Shown: one piece after another, positions 8,381 to 17,177 of the stretch | How positions within the stretch are numbered: the first letter of the stretch is position 1 | Layout of the letters: every line of letters starts with the position of its first letter | Origin: JBBDYH01 sp040901795 | GTDB taxonomy: Bacteria; Planctomycetota; Planctomycetia; Pirellulales; JALHPA01 | Direction: 5' to 3' | NCBI GenBank assembly: GCA_040901795.1 | Contig: JBBDYH010000175.1 | Coordinates: forward strand, 1 to 56,786 | DNA length: 56,786 nucleotides | Program-made: the position numbers and the translations under genes | Notes under the pieces: model-generated | What the model was told of the DNA's origin: nothing | What the model saw: the letters and a program-made list of their open reading frames with translations, nothing else | Databases searched by the model: none

Positions 8381-10585
8381 CTACTTTGCGACGCCTCCTG
8401 GAAACCGTTGAATCGGCTGCGAAACTGGTGGAGTGACTGGTTGATTTGCCGAACGGGCCGGCCCATAAGTCGGCGGCGTGGCGTGGGGGAGCGAGGGGTA
8501 CGGCGTTGCCGGGGACGGGGGTACGTTGTACGCACCAAGTTTCTCATCCATTCGCCACGTAAATGTCTCATGGCCGACCGTCATGTGGCCAACGAGCGAT
8601 ACCCGTTCGCCGGTCATTAGCGAAACCAGTCCGACAATGGTTCGCTGAACACTCTCCTCGGCGGTCACGATGAGCCCCGACTCGACCGTGCGTAAGTCAA
8701 TATCGCCTTCCGCGACATGGTCTTTCAAGAACTTGGCGAGTGCTTCGCTCTTGTCACGCGGCATGTCGTAGGCGACGCGCAATAGCGTTTGTGCTGGGGC
8801 TTGCTTGGAGCGCGCTGACTCGGGCATTACGAGAGGCGGCCGAACAACTGTCTGGGCCTTGTTTTCTTGCCGAGGGCCATCTACGAATTCACGACTGCGG
8901 ATGAGATCCTCAACAAGGCTGCCGACGTCGAACTCGTTACCTCGCAGCTTTTGAAGCCAATGATGCGCGTAATGCGGGTCGGGTTGCGTACCCAGAATTT
9001 GTAGATGAATTTCTGAAACCACCGCTTTGTCCGGAAAGCCTGACGACCGCATGAGACTTGTTGTGGCCTGGAGTATTTCCCGGGCTTTTTGCCGTTCCTC
9101 CAGGGTAGGTGATCGCCCTTTGCCGCGTGACCGGACGATCCACTTTTGCAGCTCGAGCACCTTCTCTTCCAACAAATGAAAGCCGCCGATTAAGGATCTC
9201 ACCGCCTTGCTGATGCCGGGCGATTCGGGTTTGTCTTCAGCTTCGGTCACGATGACGGGCTTTGGATCAACTGCTTTCACCTGGATTGCGGTCTTGGGCC
9301 GTAGCGGCGCCGAAGCCGGAGACGGAGTAAAGTCGCTCGCCGTGCCCGTGGGTTGTGTGGCAGTATCGGGCGTGCCGGCACTCGGGCTGTCGGACGCCGC
9401 GGCGGGATCCGTCGGCGTCGGCGCTGGATCCTGCCCGGTGGTGAAACTGGGAACGACCAGCAGGGCGGCACACAGAATCGACAGCCAGGCGATGAACGGT
9501 ATTTTCGCGGCGATTCGTTGACGAAGGATCATGTGCAATCTCCTTTCAAAGGAACGGCGGTTTCCGCGCGCCATGCCGACGGCAGGGGCGGTGGCGGGTT
9601 TGGCCAGGGAAATGAATTCGCAGACATCGACGAGGGTTTTGGCGTAACGGGTACGATCGTCGGGCATTTGGGCGATCACCCAGGCGTCGCAAGCTAGCTC
9701 GGCGTATTCACGCAGCTCGCGGCGTACCCACCAGACGACTGGATGCCACCACCAAAGGCAGACTACCGCGACTTCGAGCCAGGCGGTGAGGTGGTCGCGG
9801 CGTTTGAGGTGCGCGAGCTCGTGCAAAAGCACTGCGCGCATTGCCGTGGCCGCGAGCCGCCGATCCAGTGTCGCCGGCCAAAGCAACGTTGCACGCGGAA
9901 GAGCGATTACCATCGGACACGGCAATCCAGTGCATAGCCGAACGTGCGGTATGCCGATGCCGAGAGCACGACATTCCACGGCCAGGTCTTGAGCGAACGA
10001 TTGCGGCGGAGGAGTGGAGGCCGTTAACACTCGCCTCAGTCGGACAACACGGCGCAAATGGCGGGCGATGGCGATGATGGCGCCGAGCGCCCAAAGCGAA
10101 AGGAGCGCGGGTTGCGCGAGATCCCAAGCGGCTGTTGCGATTTGGGGAGCGTTTCGCCTCTCCGCGAGCGGTTGGACGGCCGCGGAAGGTGTTTCGTCGG
10201 TTGCGGAGGCGGAACCCGGCTGAACGACGTTTCTTTGGTCGATCGTCGCGGCGTCCTTTGACTGCGTTACGAGAACTTCCATAACGCGAGCGGAAATGCC
10301 GCTCCGTGGTCGCGATGCGGTATTGGTGGATCGCCGCGCGGAGGCTGCGGTTCGGACGGCGTCATTCGCTGTTGGCTCTTCCACAATGGTTCGTTGACCG
10401 ACGAACCATTGGTCAAGCCATGCCGATTTCCAAACCGGCAGCGGCGGAACAACAAGTTTGAGCAGCACGAGCAGCCAAAGCGCATGACATGCCGCGGGCG
10501 CAGGCCGCACCAGGCGGCAGACGATTGCCACGCACACCGACAAGGGCGCCACAGCCACCGCGTTTTGCACAAGCCAGGCGATCAT
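8381..10585 (-). CDS. BlaR1-like M56 family membrane peptidase
   Basis: 734 residues from the ATG preceded by AAGGA; a longer frame to 10756 overlaps the repressor gene and is rejected. Hydrophobic segments lie near residues 1-25, 35-55 and 155-180. The zinc site is HELAH in LLHELAHLKRRDH (about 260), followed by ELACDAW. After a further membrane segment (IPFIAWLSILCAALLVV) comes a Pro/Thr/Ser-rich linker and a periplasmic region with a block (LGTQPDPHYAHHWLQKLR) I cannot name. BlaR1-type proteins sense an extracellular signal and cause cleavage of the paired BlaI repressor. The start lies 10 bases after blaI; no beta-lactamase gene is nearby, so the ligand is open. Confidence 0.88.
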   Translation of the reverse strand: MIAWLVQNAVAVAPLSVCVAIVCRLVRPAPAACHALWLLVLLKLVVPPLPVWKSAWLDQWFVGQRTIVEEPTANDAVRTAASARRSTNTASRPRSGISARVMEVLVTQSKDAATIDQRNVVQPGSASATDETPSAAVQPLAERRNAPQIATAAWDLAQPALLSLWALGAIIAIARHLRRVVRLRRVLTASTPPPQSFAQDLAVECRALGIGIPHVRLCTGLPCPMVIALPRATLLWPATLDRRLAATAMRAVLLHELAHLKRRDHLTAWLEVAVVCLWWWHPVVWWVRRELREYAELACDAWVIAQMPDDRTRYAKTLVDVCEFISLAKPATAPAVGMARGNRRSFERRLHMILRQRIAAKIPFIAWLSILCAALLVVPSFTTGQDPAPTPTDPAAASDSPSAGTPDTATQPTGTASDFTPSPASAPLRPKTAIQVKAVDPKPVIVTEAEDKPESPGISKAVRSLIGGFHLLEEKVLELQKWIVRSRGKGRSPTLEERQKAREILQATTSLMRSSGFPDKAVVSEIHLQILGTQPDPHYAHHWLQKLRGNEFDVGSLVEDLIRSREFVDGPRQENKAQTVVRPPLVMPESARSKQAPAQTLLRVAYDMPRDKSEALAKFLKDHVAEGDIDLRTVESGLIVTAEESVQRTIVGLVSLMTGERVSLVGHMTVGHETFTWRMDEKLGAYNVPPSPATPYPSLPHATPPTYGPARSANQPVTPPVSQPIQRFPGGVAK

Positions 10586-10595
10586 GACAGTGTCC

Positions 10596-11045
10596 TTATC
10601 GCTTGGGTTTTCGAATGCCGGTTTTCGTCGATCGTTTCGCCGCATAGTCATCCGCTTCCAGCTCGTCGAGCAGTCGGCGGAAGTGGGCGATCTCCTCGGT
10701 CGTGAATCGCTTGCCGGTGACAAGCGCGTGCACCAGCGGCGTCGCCGTGCCGCCACACAGGTCGGTCTCCAATTCGCTCAGCCGCTGCTGCAAGAGCTGC
10801 TCGCGGGAAACCGTGGGGCGATAGGTATGGGCCACGTCTTCCTTGGTACTCTCGACGCAGCCCTTCTGCTGCAGGCGCACCATCAATGTTTGCACGGTGG
10901 TATATGCCCACCGCCTTCCGCGGTGAGCCAGCTCGGCGTTGACTTCCCGAACGGTGCCGGCGCCCAAGTCCCAAAGCGCCTTGAGCACGACCAGCTCGCT
11001 ATCGCTGAGGCCTGGCGGACGGTCGTGGTCGTGTTTTTTGTCCAT
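10596..11045 (-). CDS. blaI: BlaI/MecI/CopY family repressor
   Basis: 149 residues, close to the family's usual 120-150. The winged-helix core is clear: LSDSELVVLKALWDLGAGTVREV, then TTVQTLMVRLQQKGCVES, followed by the dimerisation helices, with an extra basic tail. BlaI proteins bind TACTACA...TGTAGTA dyads and are released by proteolysis triggered by the M56 partner, encoded 10 bases downstream. Two matching operators lie upstream, the nearer one overlapping the AGGAGG ribosome site. The repressor therefore very probably controls its own operon. Confidence 0.93.
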   Translation of the reverse strand: MDKKHDHDRPPGLSDSELVVLKALWDLGAGTVREVNAELAHRGRRWAYTTVQTLMVRLQQKGCVESTKEDVAHTYRPTVSREQLLQQRLSELETDLCGGTATPLVHALVTGKRFTTEEIAHFRRLLDELEADDYAAKRSTKTGIRKPKR

Positions 11046-11051
11046 AGCATC

Positions 11052-11070
11052 CTCCTACATAACGTAGTAG
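11052..11070 (-). promoter_or_regulatory. BlaI operator, promoter-distal copy overlapping the ribosome site
   Basis: On the minus strand CTACTACGTTATGTAGGAG differs from the upstream operator at three of 19 positions and keeps both half sites in recognisable form. Its right half (GTAGGAGG) includes the Shine-Dalgarno of blaI. Confidence 0.8.
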
Positions 11071-11074
11071 CGGT

Positions 11075-11104
11075 ACTCTACTACAGAATGTAGTAGGTTG
11101 TCAA
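11075..11104 (-). promoter_or_regulatory. Promoter of blaI/M56 (TTGACA-N18-TAGAGT)
   Basis: A perfect TTGACA at 11104-11099 (minus strand), 18 bases, then TAGAGT at 11080-11075 as a weak -10. The perfect operator lies in the spacer between them, the arrangement known for BlaI-repressed promoters. Confidence 0.65.
11078..11096. promoter_or_regulatory. BlaI operator, perfect dyad
   Basis: CTACTACA-GAA-TGTAGTAG is a perfect 8-bp inverted repeat with a 3-bp centre, the form recognised by BlaI/MecI repressors. It starts 26 bp from the second operator. Confidence 0.92.
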
Positions 11105-11115
11105 GCTGATTTTTC

Positions 11116-11829
11116 TCAGCTCGCCAGTTTGTTGGCCAATAGCGAGATGGCGGCCACTTCGGCGATCAGGACGCCAACCACGAGAGCGGTCCAGATAAAG
11201 AGCGTGTAGCGCAGCCGGGCGAGCAGCAGGTCGTCGATCTGGTCTTCCAACTCTTGCTGCACGCTGGCTAAGTCGACCTTTTCAGCCCGGCGACCTTTGC
11301 TGCGGAACCGCGAGAGCGTGATCGTGCCGACGGCGCCCAAGAGGGCGCTGCGTAGCCATGCAAATACACCGCCCCGCCGTGAGCGCCCCGAGTACGCCAG
11401 CATCGTCAGCACACGTTGTATCCTTTCGGCTGCAACCACCGCCGAAAGCTCTCGCGAAACCGGCGGGACACTACTTGGGCTGTCGATCACGTCGGGATCT
11501 TCGCTGCGGGCCTCCTCATCGCCTGCGCCAACGCGGCTCATCAGCAGATTCAGCGCTATCCGGCCCAACTGCATCCGTTTGACGCCACCGATCAGCGCCG
11601 CGGACATCGCACAGCGCATCGCCACAAAGAAGCCGACGACGATGAACTGGCCTGCAAAGAACACCTGCAACAGTGTGCGGATCACCGGATCGACGTCGGG
11701 CATCCAGTAGCCGGTCGCCAGGGCGATCGCGATACCGCCGACGGCCATCGCCAGCCAGGTGAAGAAGAATGTGCGTACCAGCGCGATCGCTAGCTGCCGC
11801 AATCGGTCGCCGAGAGAGGAGGGATCCAT
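11116..11829 (-). CDS. Membrane protein of unknown function
   Basis: 237 residues from the ATG at 11829. Hydrophobic segments lie near residues 13-40, 48-75 and 210-235 (LFIWTALVVGVLIAEVAAIS). A basic, Glu-rich cytoplasmic stretch before the last segment looks coiled coil. A GTG at 11916 would extend the frame by 29 residues that do not look like a membrane lead. It lies between the TlpA fusion and the blaI operators, all on one strand, but a link to the BlaI system is not shown. No family recognised. Confidence 0.7.
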   Translation of the reverse strand: MDPSSLGDRLRQLAIALVRTFFFTWLAMAVGGIAIALATGYWMPDVDPVIRTLLQVFFAGQFIVVGFFVAMRCAMSAALIGGVKRMQLGRIALNLLMSRVGAGDEEARSEDPDVIDSPSSVPPVSRELSAVVAAERIQRVLTMLAYSGRSRRGGVFAWLRSALLGAVGTITLSRFRSKGRRAEKVDLASVQQELEDQIDDLLLARLRYTLFIWTALVVGVLIAEVAAISLLANKLAS

Positions 11830-11915
11830 GCACCCATTGTGGTGCGCGGACTGCTGTGGGGGAATCCGAAAACCACTGACAAGCGCGGGTCGCTGCGGCG
11901 ACTCAGTGCCACCCA

Positions 11916-14417
11916 CTACTCCAACGTCGTTCCACTTGGCGAGGCCAACGTTTCCCCGGTCGACTCAAGTTTCCAGGCCTCTAGCCCCTGCTCGCTGGCG
12001 ATGAACAGCACCGGCTCGCCGTTGACCTTGGCGCCCGCCAGGCCGGTCAGCGCCGCGCCATAGTGGAACTTATCGATCGGATTGCCGTCGGCGCCCAGAA
12101 TGTGGATCGAACCATCCGCGCCGGCGATCAGCCATTGGCCTTGATCGCCGAGCAGCCGTGCGGCGGTAATCGACTCGATCGGCTTTTCGTGAACGCCGCT
12201 GGGCAGCTCGTAATTCCACAGCTCCTTCCCTTCGAGGTCAAAACCTACCAGCGAATTGGCCGCCAGCGAGCGGAAGGACAACCCGCACATTTCGGACTTG
12301 CCGTCGGCATCCAGGTCGTCGGCGTAAACTGTCTGCAAGGGGCGGCCGGCCACGGTCACTTCTTCGCCGGACTTGCCCGCGGCGCCGAACACGCCCAACG
12401 TCCCGCGGCTGTTGGCCGTGATCAATCGCCGCTGACCGGCGGCATCGGTCGCCGCGGCGACACGAAGCGCATATTGCACGGTGCGGTCGGTCCAGGCTCG
12501 CTTGCCTGCCAGCGTGACGTACTGCACGCCCACGTCGCCCCAATAGCCCACCGCCAATTCCACTGCGCCGTCGCCATCGAGATCGGCAAACTGCACATCA
12601 CCGATGCCCTCGTGCTTGCCGTCGTCGGCGTCGGGAAAGCTCAGGACCGGCTTCCAATCGGCATCGAATACGTAAAACTGCTGCTGGGCGGTGAGGAACA
12701 CGGCGTAGTATCGCTTGCCGGACTTGTCGATTGCGGTGCGGACAGTTGCGACCACACCATCCGCTGGCAGCGGCAACTCATGCCGCGCGGCGACGCTCCC
12801 GTCCCACTGCAGTTCAACCACGCTGCTCCAGCCCTCGACGACGAAGAGCTTTCCTGGGCGGCTGTCGCCCGCCGCTTCGACAACGAACACATTGCCGGGG
12901 AGTTTTACGTCCGCCGCGGTCCAAAGCTTGGTGAGCCGATGCCGCGCCGGTTCGCTGCGCGGCTCGATCTTGGCCTTCGGAATGTCGACGACCTCTCCTT
13001 CGGCGGCCGGCATGTCGGGTGGCGTCTGCAGTGCCTGTTCGAACTCCGCCAGCCGCTGCTCATATTTCCTTTGCGCCTGCTCGTGCGTGCTCTTGCCGGC
13101 CAAAAGCGATTCGATCGTTTGCGGCAGTTCCGTCTCGATTGCCGGGTTCAAGCCGATCTCATGATGCTGCACGGCGCCGTCGGATCCAATCACGAACAGC
13201 GTCGGCATGCTGGTCACGTCGAAGGCTTTGCGGATGTCCTGGTTCGGATCGCGAGCCAGTGGCAATTCGGAGCCCCAGCTCTTCATCGTTTCCTGCACCG
13301 TCTTGTTGTCGAGCGAGCTGTCGTCGGCGTTCACCGCCAGGAACACGACTTTGTCCGAGTCCTTGTACTTTTGATACACCTTGTTCATCAGCGGGAAGCT
13401 CTGCTGACACGGCGTACACTGCGTAAACCAGAAGTCGAGGACCACGATCTTGTCCTTGATGTCGTCGCGCGTCACCTTGCTGCCATCGACGGTCGTAAAG
13501 GCGAACTCCGGCGCCGGCTTGCCTAACAGCTTGCTCGGCGGCGAGGGGGCGGGACCGAGCAAGCGCTTCACGATTTTCGCCTCGGCGGGCACCTCGAATT
13601 GAAACGCCGCCTCAGGGACTGTGGCGTTGAACTTGGCACCGCTGAATTCGGCAAACAGCTCCAGTCCCTTCACCGGGCCGTTCTGCTCCAGGTTCCGCTG
13701 GAACGCAGTGGTCGGAAAATCGACGCGCCGCAAGGCCAGCGTCTGCTCGTCGATCCAGAGCACGAGCGACCCATCTTCCGAATCGACGCGTACGCGGTAG
13801 CAGGCCTCGCTCTCATAATTTTTGCTGGGCAACAAGAGGGGCGACTCGGAATTGGCCAGGATCATTTCGAGTGCGTTGTCCGCCAGCAGCAGGACGAGCT
13901 GCGGCGGCGCTTGAGCCACGCCGCTGCGGATCATGTCCTGCATGGTGGCGTCGAGAATCATATTGGCGGGCGACAGCTCGGCGGGCGCTTCGAGCGAAAG
14001 CACCTGGCCGGCCAGCTCCTCGATGTCCTTGATGAACCCGAACACGTTCTTACCGTCATTGCGCAGGACGATGTTGTAGCAATCCAACCGCAGCCTGTTG
14101 GGCCGAGCGAAGGCGACCGAGAAGTCGAACTTCTCGTCCACCTTCTGCCCCTGTTGCTCAAAGCGCAATCTGACCGTGCCGACGTCTTGGTAGGTCTTCG
14201 CCGTGCGGTAGGCGGAGGCCATCCGCGCAAGCAAGTTCTCGGCGGTGACGTTTTCCTTCGAGCTCGCCGCATGGGCGGTAACCGGCGGCGGACCGCCGAG
14301 GGGTTCCTCGTCTTGCCAGCAGCCGATCGTGCCGGCCAGAAACAGCCATAGCGATGCCAGCCCAAAGCAATGCGTGATCCGGCCAAGTGTCAATGACGTT
14401 TTTGAGTTGGTGCTCAC
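11916..14417 (-). CDS. LolA/DUF2092-like + TlpA thioredoxin + FG-GAP propeller fusion
   Basis: 833 residues beginning at GTG with GGAG eight bases upstream. A hydrophobic lead ending in a cysteine (LAGTIGC, Cys33) suggests export and perhaps a lipid anchor. Residues about 60-285 resemble the LolA/DUF2092 fold (outer-membrane lipoprotein carrier-like). Residues about 296-440 are a TlpA/AhpC-type thioredoxin with KPAPEF, the active site CTPC (334-337) and a cis-Pro loop SMPTLFV. The C-terminal part is a beta propeller with FG-GAP/VCBS units (FADLDGDGAVELAVG). TlpA domains move disulfides in the periplasm; what the propeller adds is unknown. Confidence 0.85.
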   Translation of the reverse strand: MSTNSKTSLTLGRITHCFGLASLWLFLAGTIGCWQDEEPLGGPPPVTAHAASSKENVTAENLLARMASAYRTAKTYQDVGTVRLRFEQQGQKVDEKFDFSVAFARPNRLRLDCYNIVLRNDGKNVFGFIKDIEELAGQVLSLEAPAELSPANMILDATMQDMIRSGVAQAPPQLVLLLADNALEMILANSESPLLLPSKNYESEACYRVRVDSEDGSLVLWIDEQTLALRRVDFPTTAFQRNLEQNGPVKGLELFAEFSGAKFNATVPEAAFQFEVPAEAKIVKRLLGPAPSPPSKLLGKPAPEFAFTTVDGSKVTRDDIKDKIVVLDFWFTQCTPCQQSFPLMNKVYQKYKDSDKVVFLAVNADDSSLDNKTVQETMKSWGSELPLARDPNQDIRKAFDVTSMPTLFVIGSDGAVQHHEIGLNPAIETELPQTIESLLAGKSTHEQAQRKYEQRLAEFEQALQTPPDMPAAEGEVVDIPKAKIEPRSEPARHRLTKLWTAADVKLPGNVFVVEAAGDSRPGKLFVVEGWSSVVELQWDGSVAARHELPLPADGVVATVRTAIDKSGKRYYAVFLTAQQQFYVFDADWKPVLSFPDADDGKHEGIGDVQFADLDGDGAVELAVGYWGDVGVQYVTLAGKRAWTDRTVQYALRVAAATDAAGQRRLITANSRGTLGVFGAAGKSGEEVTVAGRPLQTVYADDLDADGKSEMCGLSFRSLAANSLVGFDLEGKELWNYELPSGVHEKPIESITAARLLGDQGQWLIAGADGSIHILGADGNPIDKFHYGAALTGLAGAKVNGEPVLFIASEQGLEAWKLESTGETLASPSGTTLE

Positions 14418-14730
14418 CGCGACAGCTCCGCTGAATAAGTGGGCAATTGAAGGTTCGACTTTATGGAACCCCTGATCTGTAGGGAACGCCCTCTGTGGCG
14501 TTCCGGAACTGCTAAGCGGCCTAGCTAAGCCGACTCGCCTGAACGGAACGGAGGCCGTTCCCTACAGAGCTAGCGAAGGGGTACCAAGCGGGCGGGGATT
14601 ATGAAGAACATCGCCGTCGGCGTAAAGCTCGTTTTGGCGGCTTGACCCTCGTAAAAGGGGACCGCTATGATTCGGCGAGGGTTTCTCCACCTTGCCACGA
14701 CGCTAACTTTGCCGTTCCAAGGCGATTGAC
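14418..14730. other. 313-base gap holding one palindromic repeat element
   Basis: No coding frame or RNA recognised. It holds the inverted-repeat element described at 14477-14567 and presumably the divergent promoters of the two flanking genes, which I cannot place. Confidence 0.6.
14477..14567. repeat. Palindromic repeat, CTGTAGGGAACG family
   Basis: Outer arms CTGTAGGGAACG (14477-14488) and CGTTCCCTACAG (14556-14567) pair perfectly, inner arms CGTTCCG and CGGAACG pair again, and the centre carries GCTAAGC-type inverted halves. A compound hairpin of about 90 bp. Confidence 0.8.
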
Positions 14731-16032
14731 TTGCCTATCATGCCCAATCAGCTCCATTTTGGCTCGGCATCCGCAGTGGCTTACACGCCACACAGCAGGG
14801 TGCTGCATTGGGAAGGCCCTCCTGCCGAAGCAATCGAAGATTCGCGCGCCGCGACCGTCGCAGCGCTGGCGGAGCCGATCGATTTTCCGCCGCTGCAGAT
14901 GGCCGTCGTCACGGGCGACAAGGTGGTGCTGGCGCTCGAGCCGAACGTACCGCAAGCAGCCGCTATCATCGCGTCGGTTGTTGAAGCGGTTGTGCAAGGC
15001 GGCGTCTCTCCCTCGGACATCACGATCCTGCGGGCCGAGGATGATCCGCAGAGCGCCGCCCAAGACCCGCGCGCGGAATTGTCTGAGGCCTCCCGGCAGC
15101 AGGTGCAACTGGCGACGCACCATCCGGCGTCGCGCCAAGATCTGAGCTATCTGGCGGCCGACGAGCACGATCACCCGATCTATATGAGCCGGCTGCTGTT
15201 CGACGCCGACGTCGTCGTGCCGATCGGCTGTGTGCGGCTCGACGGTCCGCTAGGTTACGGCGGCGTTCACGCGACGCTCTACCCGACTTTCGCCGATCAG
15301 GCTGCCCAGGAGCGGTGCCGCGCCGCGGCGACCGATGGTCGTGACGGCGGAGACGGACACAAAGCATTAGCGCCTCGTCCGACCAGACGCTCGACAGGTC
15401 GGCGCGAAAGGACTGCAGCGCAAAACGCCGAAGTCACTCAGGATGAAGCGGAGCATGTCGCCTGGTTGCTCGGCGTGGTGTTCACGGTTCAAGTGGTGCC
15501 GGGTCCCACCGAAAACGTGTTGCACGTTCTGGCGGGGCAACTGGAAGCGGTCCTTCGCCGCGGCCGTCAACTCTGCCAAGAGGCGTGGTCGTTCGACGTA
15601 CCGCAGCGCGCGAACCTGGTCGTGGCGGCGATCGATGGGGACGCCCCGCAGCAGACCTGGGACAACGTCGGCCGGGCGGTCGCAGCGGCCCAGCGGATTG
15701 TCAGCGATAACGGCGTCATCGCGGTTTGCACCGAGTTGGCCGAAGCGCCCGGTCCCGGTGTGCGTACCGCCGCTGCGGCGGAGAATCTGGAGCAAGCGCA
15801 GCGGCGGTTGCAGAAGCAGAAACCGTCGGATACGCCTGTCGCCGAACAATGGGCGCAAGCGCTCAGCCGCGCTCGCGTGTATTTGCTCAGCCGGCTCGAA
15901 GAGGAGCAAGTCGAACAGCTTGGCGCGGCGTACGTGACCAGCGCCGATGAAATCGGCCGCCTGATCGAGCGCACCGACTCGTGCGTCTTGTTGGGCAGCG
16001 CTCAGTACGTATTGCCGACCGCGGTAGAGTGA
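14731..16032 (+). CDS. LarA-like protein (DUF2088, lactate racemase family)
   Basis: 433 residues. The N-terminal domain has the DUF2088 flow (VTGDKVVLALEPNVPQAAAIIASVVEAVVQGGVSPSDITIL), with a LarA-like C-terminal domain (LVVAAIDGDAPQQTWDNVGRAVAAA). LarA binds a nickel-pincer cofactor and interconverts lactate or other 2-hydroxyacids. The middle (about 195-235) is a low-complexity Arg/Ala/Thr stretch that looks inserted, so the active site may be altered. TTG start chosen because AAGG lies eight bases upstream; an ATG at 14740 is the alternative. Cofactor-making larB/C/E genes are not present here. Confidence 0.75.
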   Translation: MPIMPNQLHFGSASAVAYTPHSRVLHWEGPPAEAIEDSRAATVAALAEPIDFPPLQMAVVTGDKVVLALEPNVPQAAAIIASVVEAVVQGGVSPSDITILRAEDDPQSAAQDPRAELSEASRQQVQLATHHPASRQDLSYLAADEHDHPIYMSRLLFDADVVVPIGCVRLDGPLGYGGVHATLYPTFADQAAQERCRAAATDGRDGGDGHKALAPRPTRRSTGRRERTAAQNAEVTQDEAEHVAWLLGVVFTVQVVPGPTENVLHVLAGQLEAVLRRGRQLCQEAWSFDVPQRANLVVAAIDGDAPQQTWDNVGRAVAAAQRIVSDNGVIAVCTELAEAPGPGVRTAAAAENLEQAQRRLQKQKPSDTPVAEQWAQALSRARVYLLSRLEEEQVEQLGAAYVTSADEIGRLIERTDSCVLLGSAQYVLPTAVE

Positions 16033-16116
16033 ATGACGTGTAAGTGGTGAAGGGTGAGTGATGAGTGGTTTCCTGGTTTCACTGCTAACTTTTCATCCCT
16101 CACCAGCAACGACAAT

Positions 16117-17124
16117 ATGGCCACTCTCAATCTCAACACCGTCTCCCCGGGCTATCGCGCGCTAGTCGAAGCGACCGGCATCGTCGATCTCAGCGGCCGG
16201 ACGCAGCTCGAGTTGACCGGCGAAGATCGCGCGACGTTCTTGCACAATTTTTGCACGAATAGCGTGCGGACACTGCCAGTCGGCAGCGGAACAGAAGCAT
16301 TCATCCTCGACGCCAAGGGTCATGTGCTCGGCCACGTGCTTGTATTTTGCGGTCCCTCATCGATCATTCTCGACACTGTCCCCGGGCAAAGCGAACGACT
16401 GGCCGGTCACGTTGAGCGCTACATTATTCGTGAGAACGTCGAGATTCATGATCGCACGGACCAATGGGGCGTGCTCCTCGTGGCTGGGCCACAGGCCGCC
16501 GCGCTGCTGGAATCGTTGGCGCTCGAGGTGCCGGCAGAACGGCTTGGCCATACCGAATCGTCGCTTGTCGGCCGGCCGGTGTATCTTCGGCGCGTTGATC
16601 TCGTCGGCACCGATAGTTGGATGTTGGCGTGCCGTCGCGAGGATGTCGAACCACTATTGGCGGCGTTAGCCAATGCGGGCGCCGTTCGGGGCGACATGGA
16701 GGCCTTCGAAATGGCGCGCCTCGAGGCCGGCACGCCGCTTTACGGGCGGGACATCACCGAAAAGAACCTGCCGCAAGAGGTCAACCGCGACACGCAGGCG
16801 ATCAGCTTTACGAAGGGCTGCTACCTGGGTCAGGAGACGGTCGCGCGGATCGATGCCTTGGGGCACGTCAATCGCGTGCTCGTCGGAGTGCGCTTCGACA
16901 CACCGGAGGTTCCCGCGATTGGGACCGAACTTTATGCTGCCGAAAACGGTAGTCCGGCCGGAACAGCGAAGCCAACGGCAATTGGCTCGGCCACGTCGGC
17001 GGCCTACTCGCCGCGGCTGCAAACCGCCCTGGCGCTCGCCTATCTGCGCCGCGGTCACACACAACCTGGGACAAAGCTCACCTCGCCCGCAGGCCCGGCC
17101 GAAGTTGTCGCCCTGCCGTTGTAA
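16117..17124 (+). CDS. ygfZ: Folate-binding protein YgfZ/GcvT-like
   Basis: 335 residues from the ATG at 16117; the extra 21 codons of a longer frame from 16054 lie in repeat-like DNA. The hallmark KGCYLGQE is present in full (SFTKGCYLGQETVARI), with the GcvT-type tetrahydrofolate-binding N-terminus (DLSGRTQLELTGEDRATFLHN). YgfZ helps assemble or repair certain iron-sulfur enzymes such as MiaB, using folate. The stop codon abuts a palindromic element that separates it from the convergent protease gene. Confidence 0.9.
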   Translation: MATLNLNTVSPGYRALVEATGIVDLSGRTQLELTGEDRATFLHNFCTNSVRTLPVGSGTEAFILDAKGHVLGHVLVFCGPSSIILDTVPGQSERLAGHVERYIIRENVEIHDRTDQWGVLLVAGPQAAALLESLALEVPAERLGHTESSLVGRPVYLRRVDLVGTDSWMLACRREDVEPLLAALANAGAVRGDMEAFEMARLEAGTPLYGRDITEKNLPQEVNRDTQAISFTKGCYLGQETVARIDALGHVNRVLVGVRFDTPEVPAIGTELYAAENGSPAGTAKPTAIGSATSAAYSPRLQTALALAYLRRGHTQPGTKLTSPAGPAEVVALPL

Positions 17125-17177
17125 TGTAGTCCTCTCGCTCCGCGAGAGGATCCATCACGCGGAGCGTGATGGCTACA
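17125..17177. repeat. Palindromic repeat filling the gap between convergent genes
   Basis: TGTAG (17125-17129) and CTACA (17173-17177) enclose two hairpins, CCTCTCGCTCCGCGAGAGG (17131-17149) and CCATCACGCGGAGCGTGATGG (17152-17172). The element occupies exactly the 53 bases between the YgfZ stop and the protease stop, so it may serve as a terminator for both. Confidence 0.9.

Noticed and set aside
8381..10756. Longer start for the M56 peptidase at 10756
   Set aside because: The added 57 residues overlap the BlaI gene and are Arg/Ser-rich without a membrane lead; the ATG at 10585 has a ribosome site.
12063..13526. Plus-strand open frame of 487 codons opposite the TlpA fusion
   Set aside because: Antisense shadow: the minus strand encodes clear thioredoxin and propeller motifs across the same bases.
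14731..16032. Call as a confirmed lactate racemase
   Set aside because: The middle region is low complexity and catalytic residues could not be placed; no cofactor genes adjacent.
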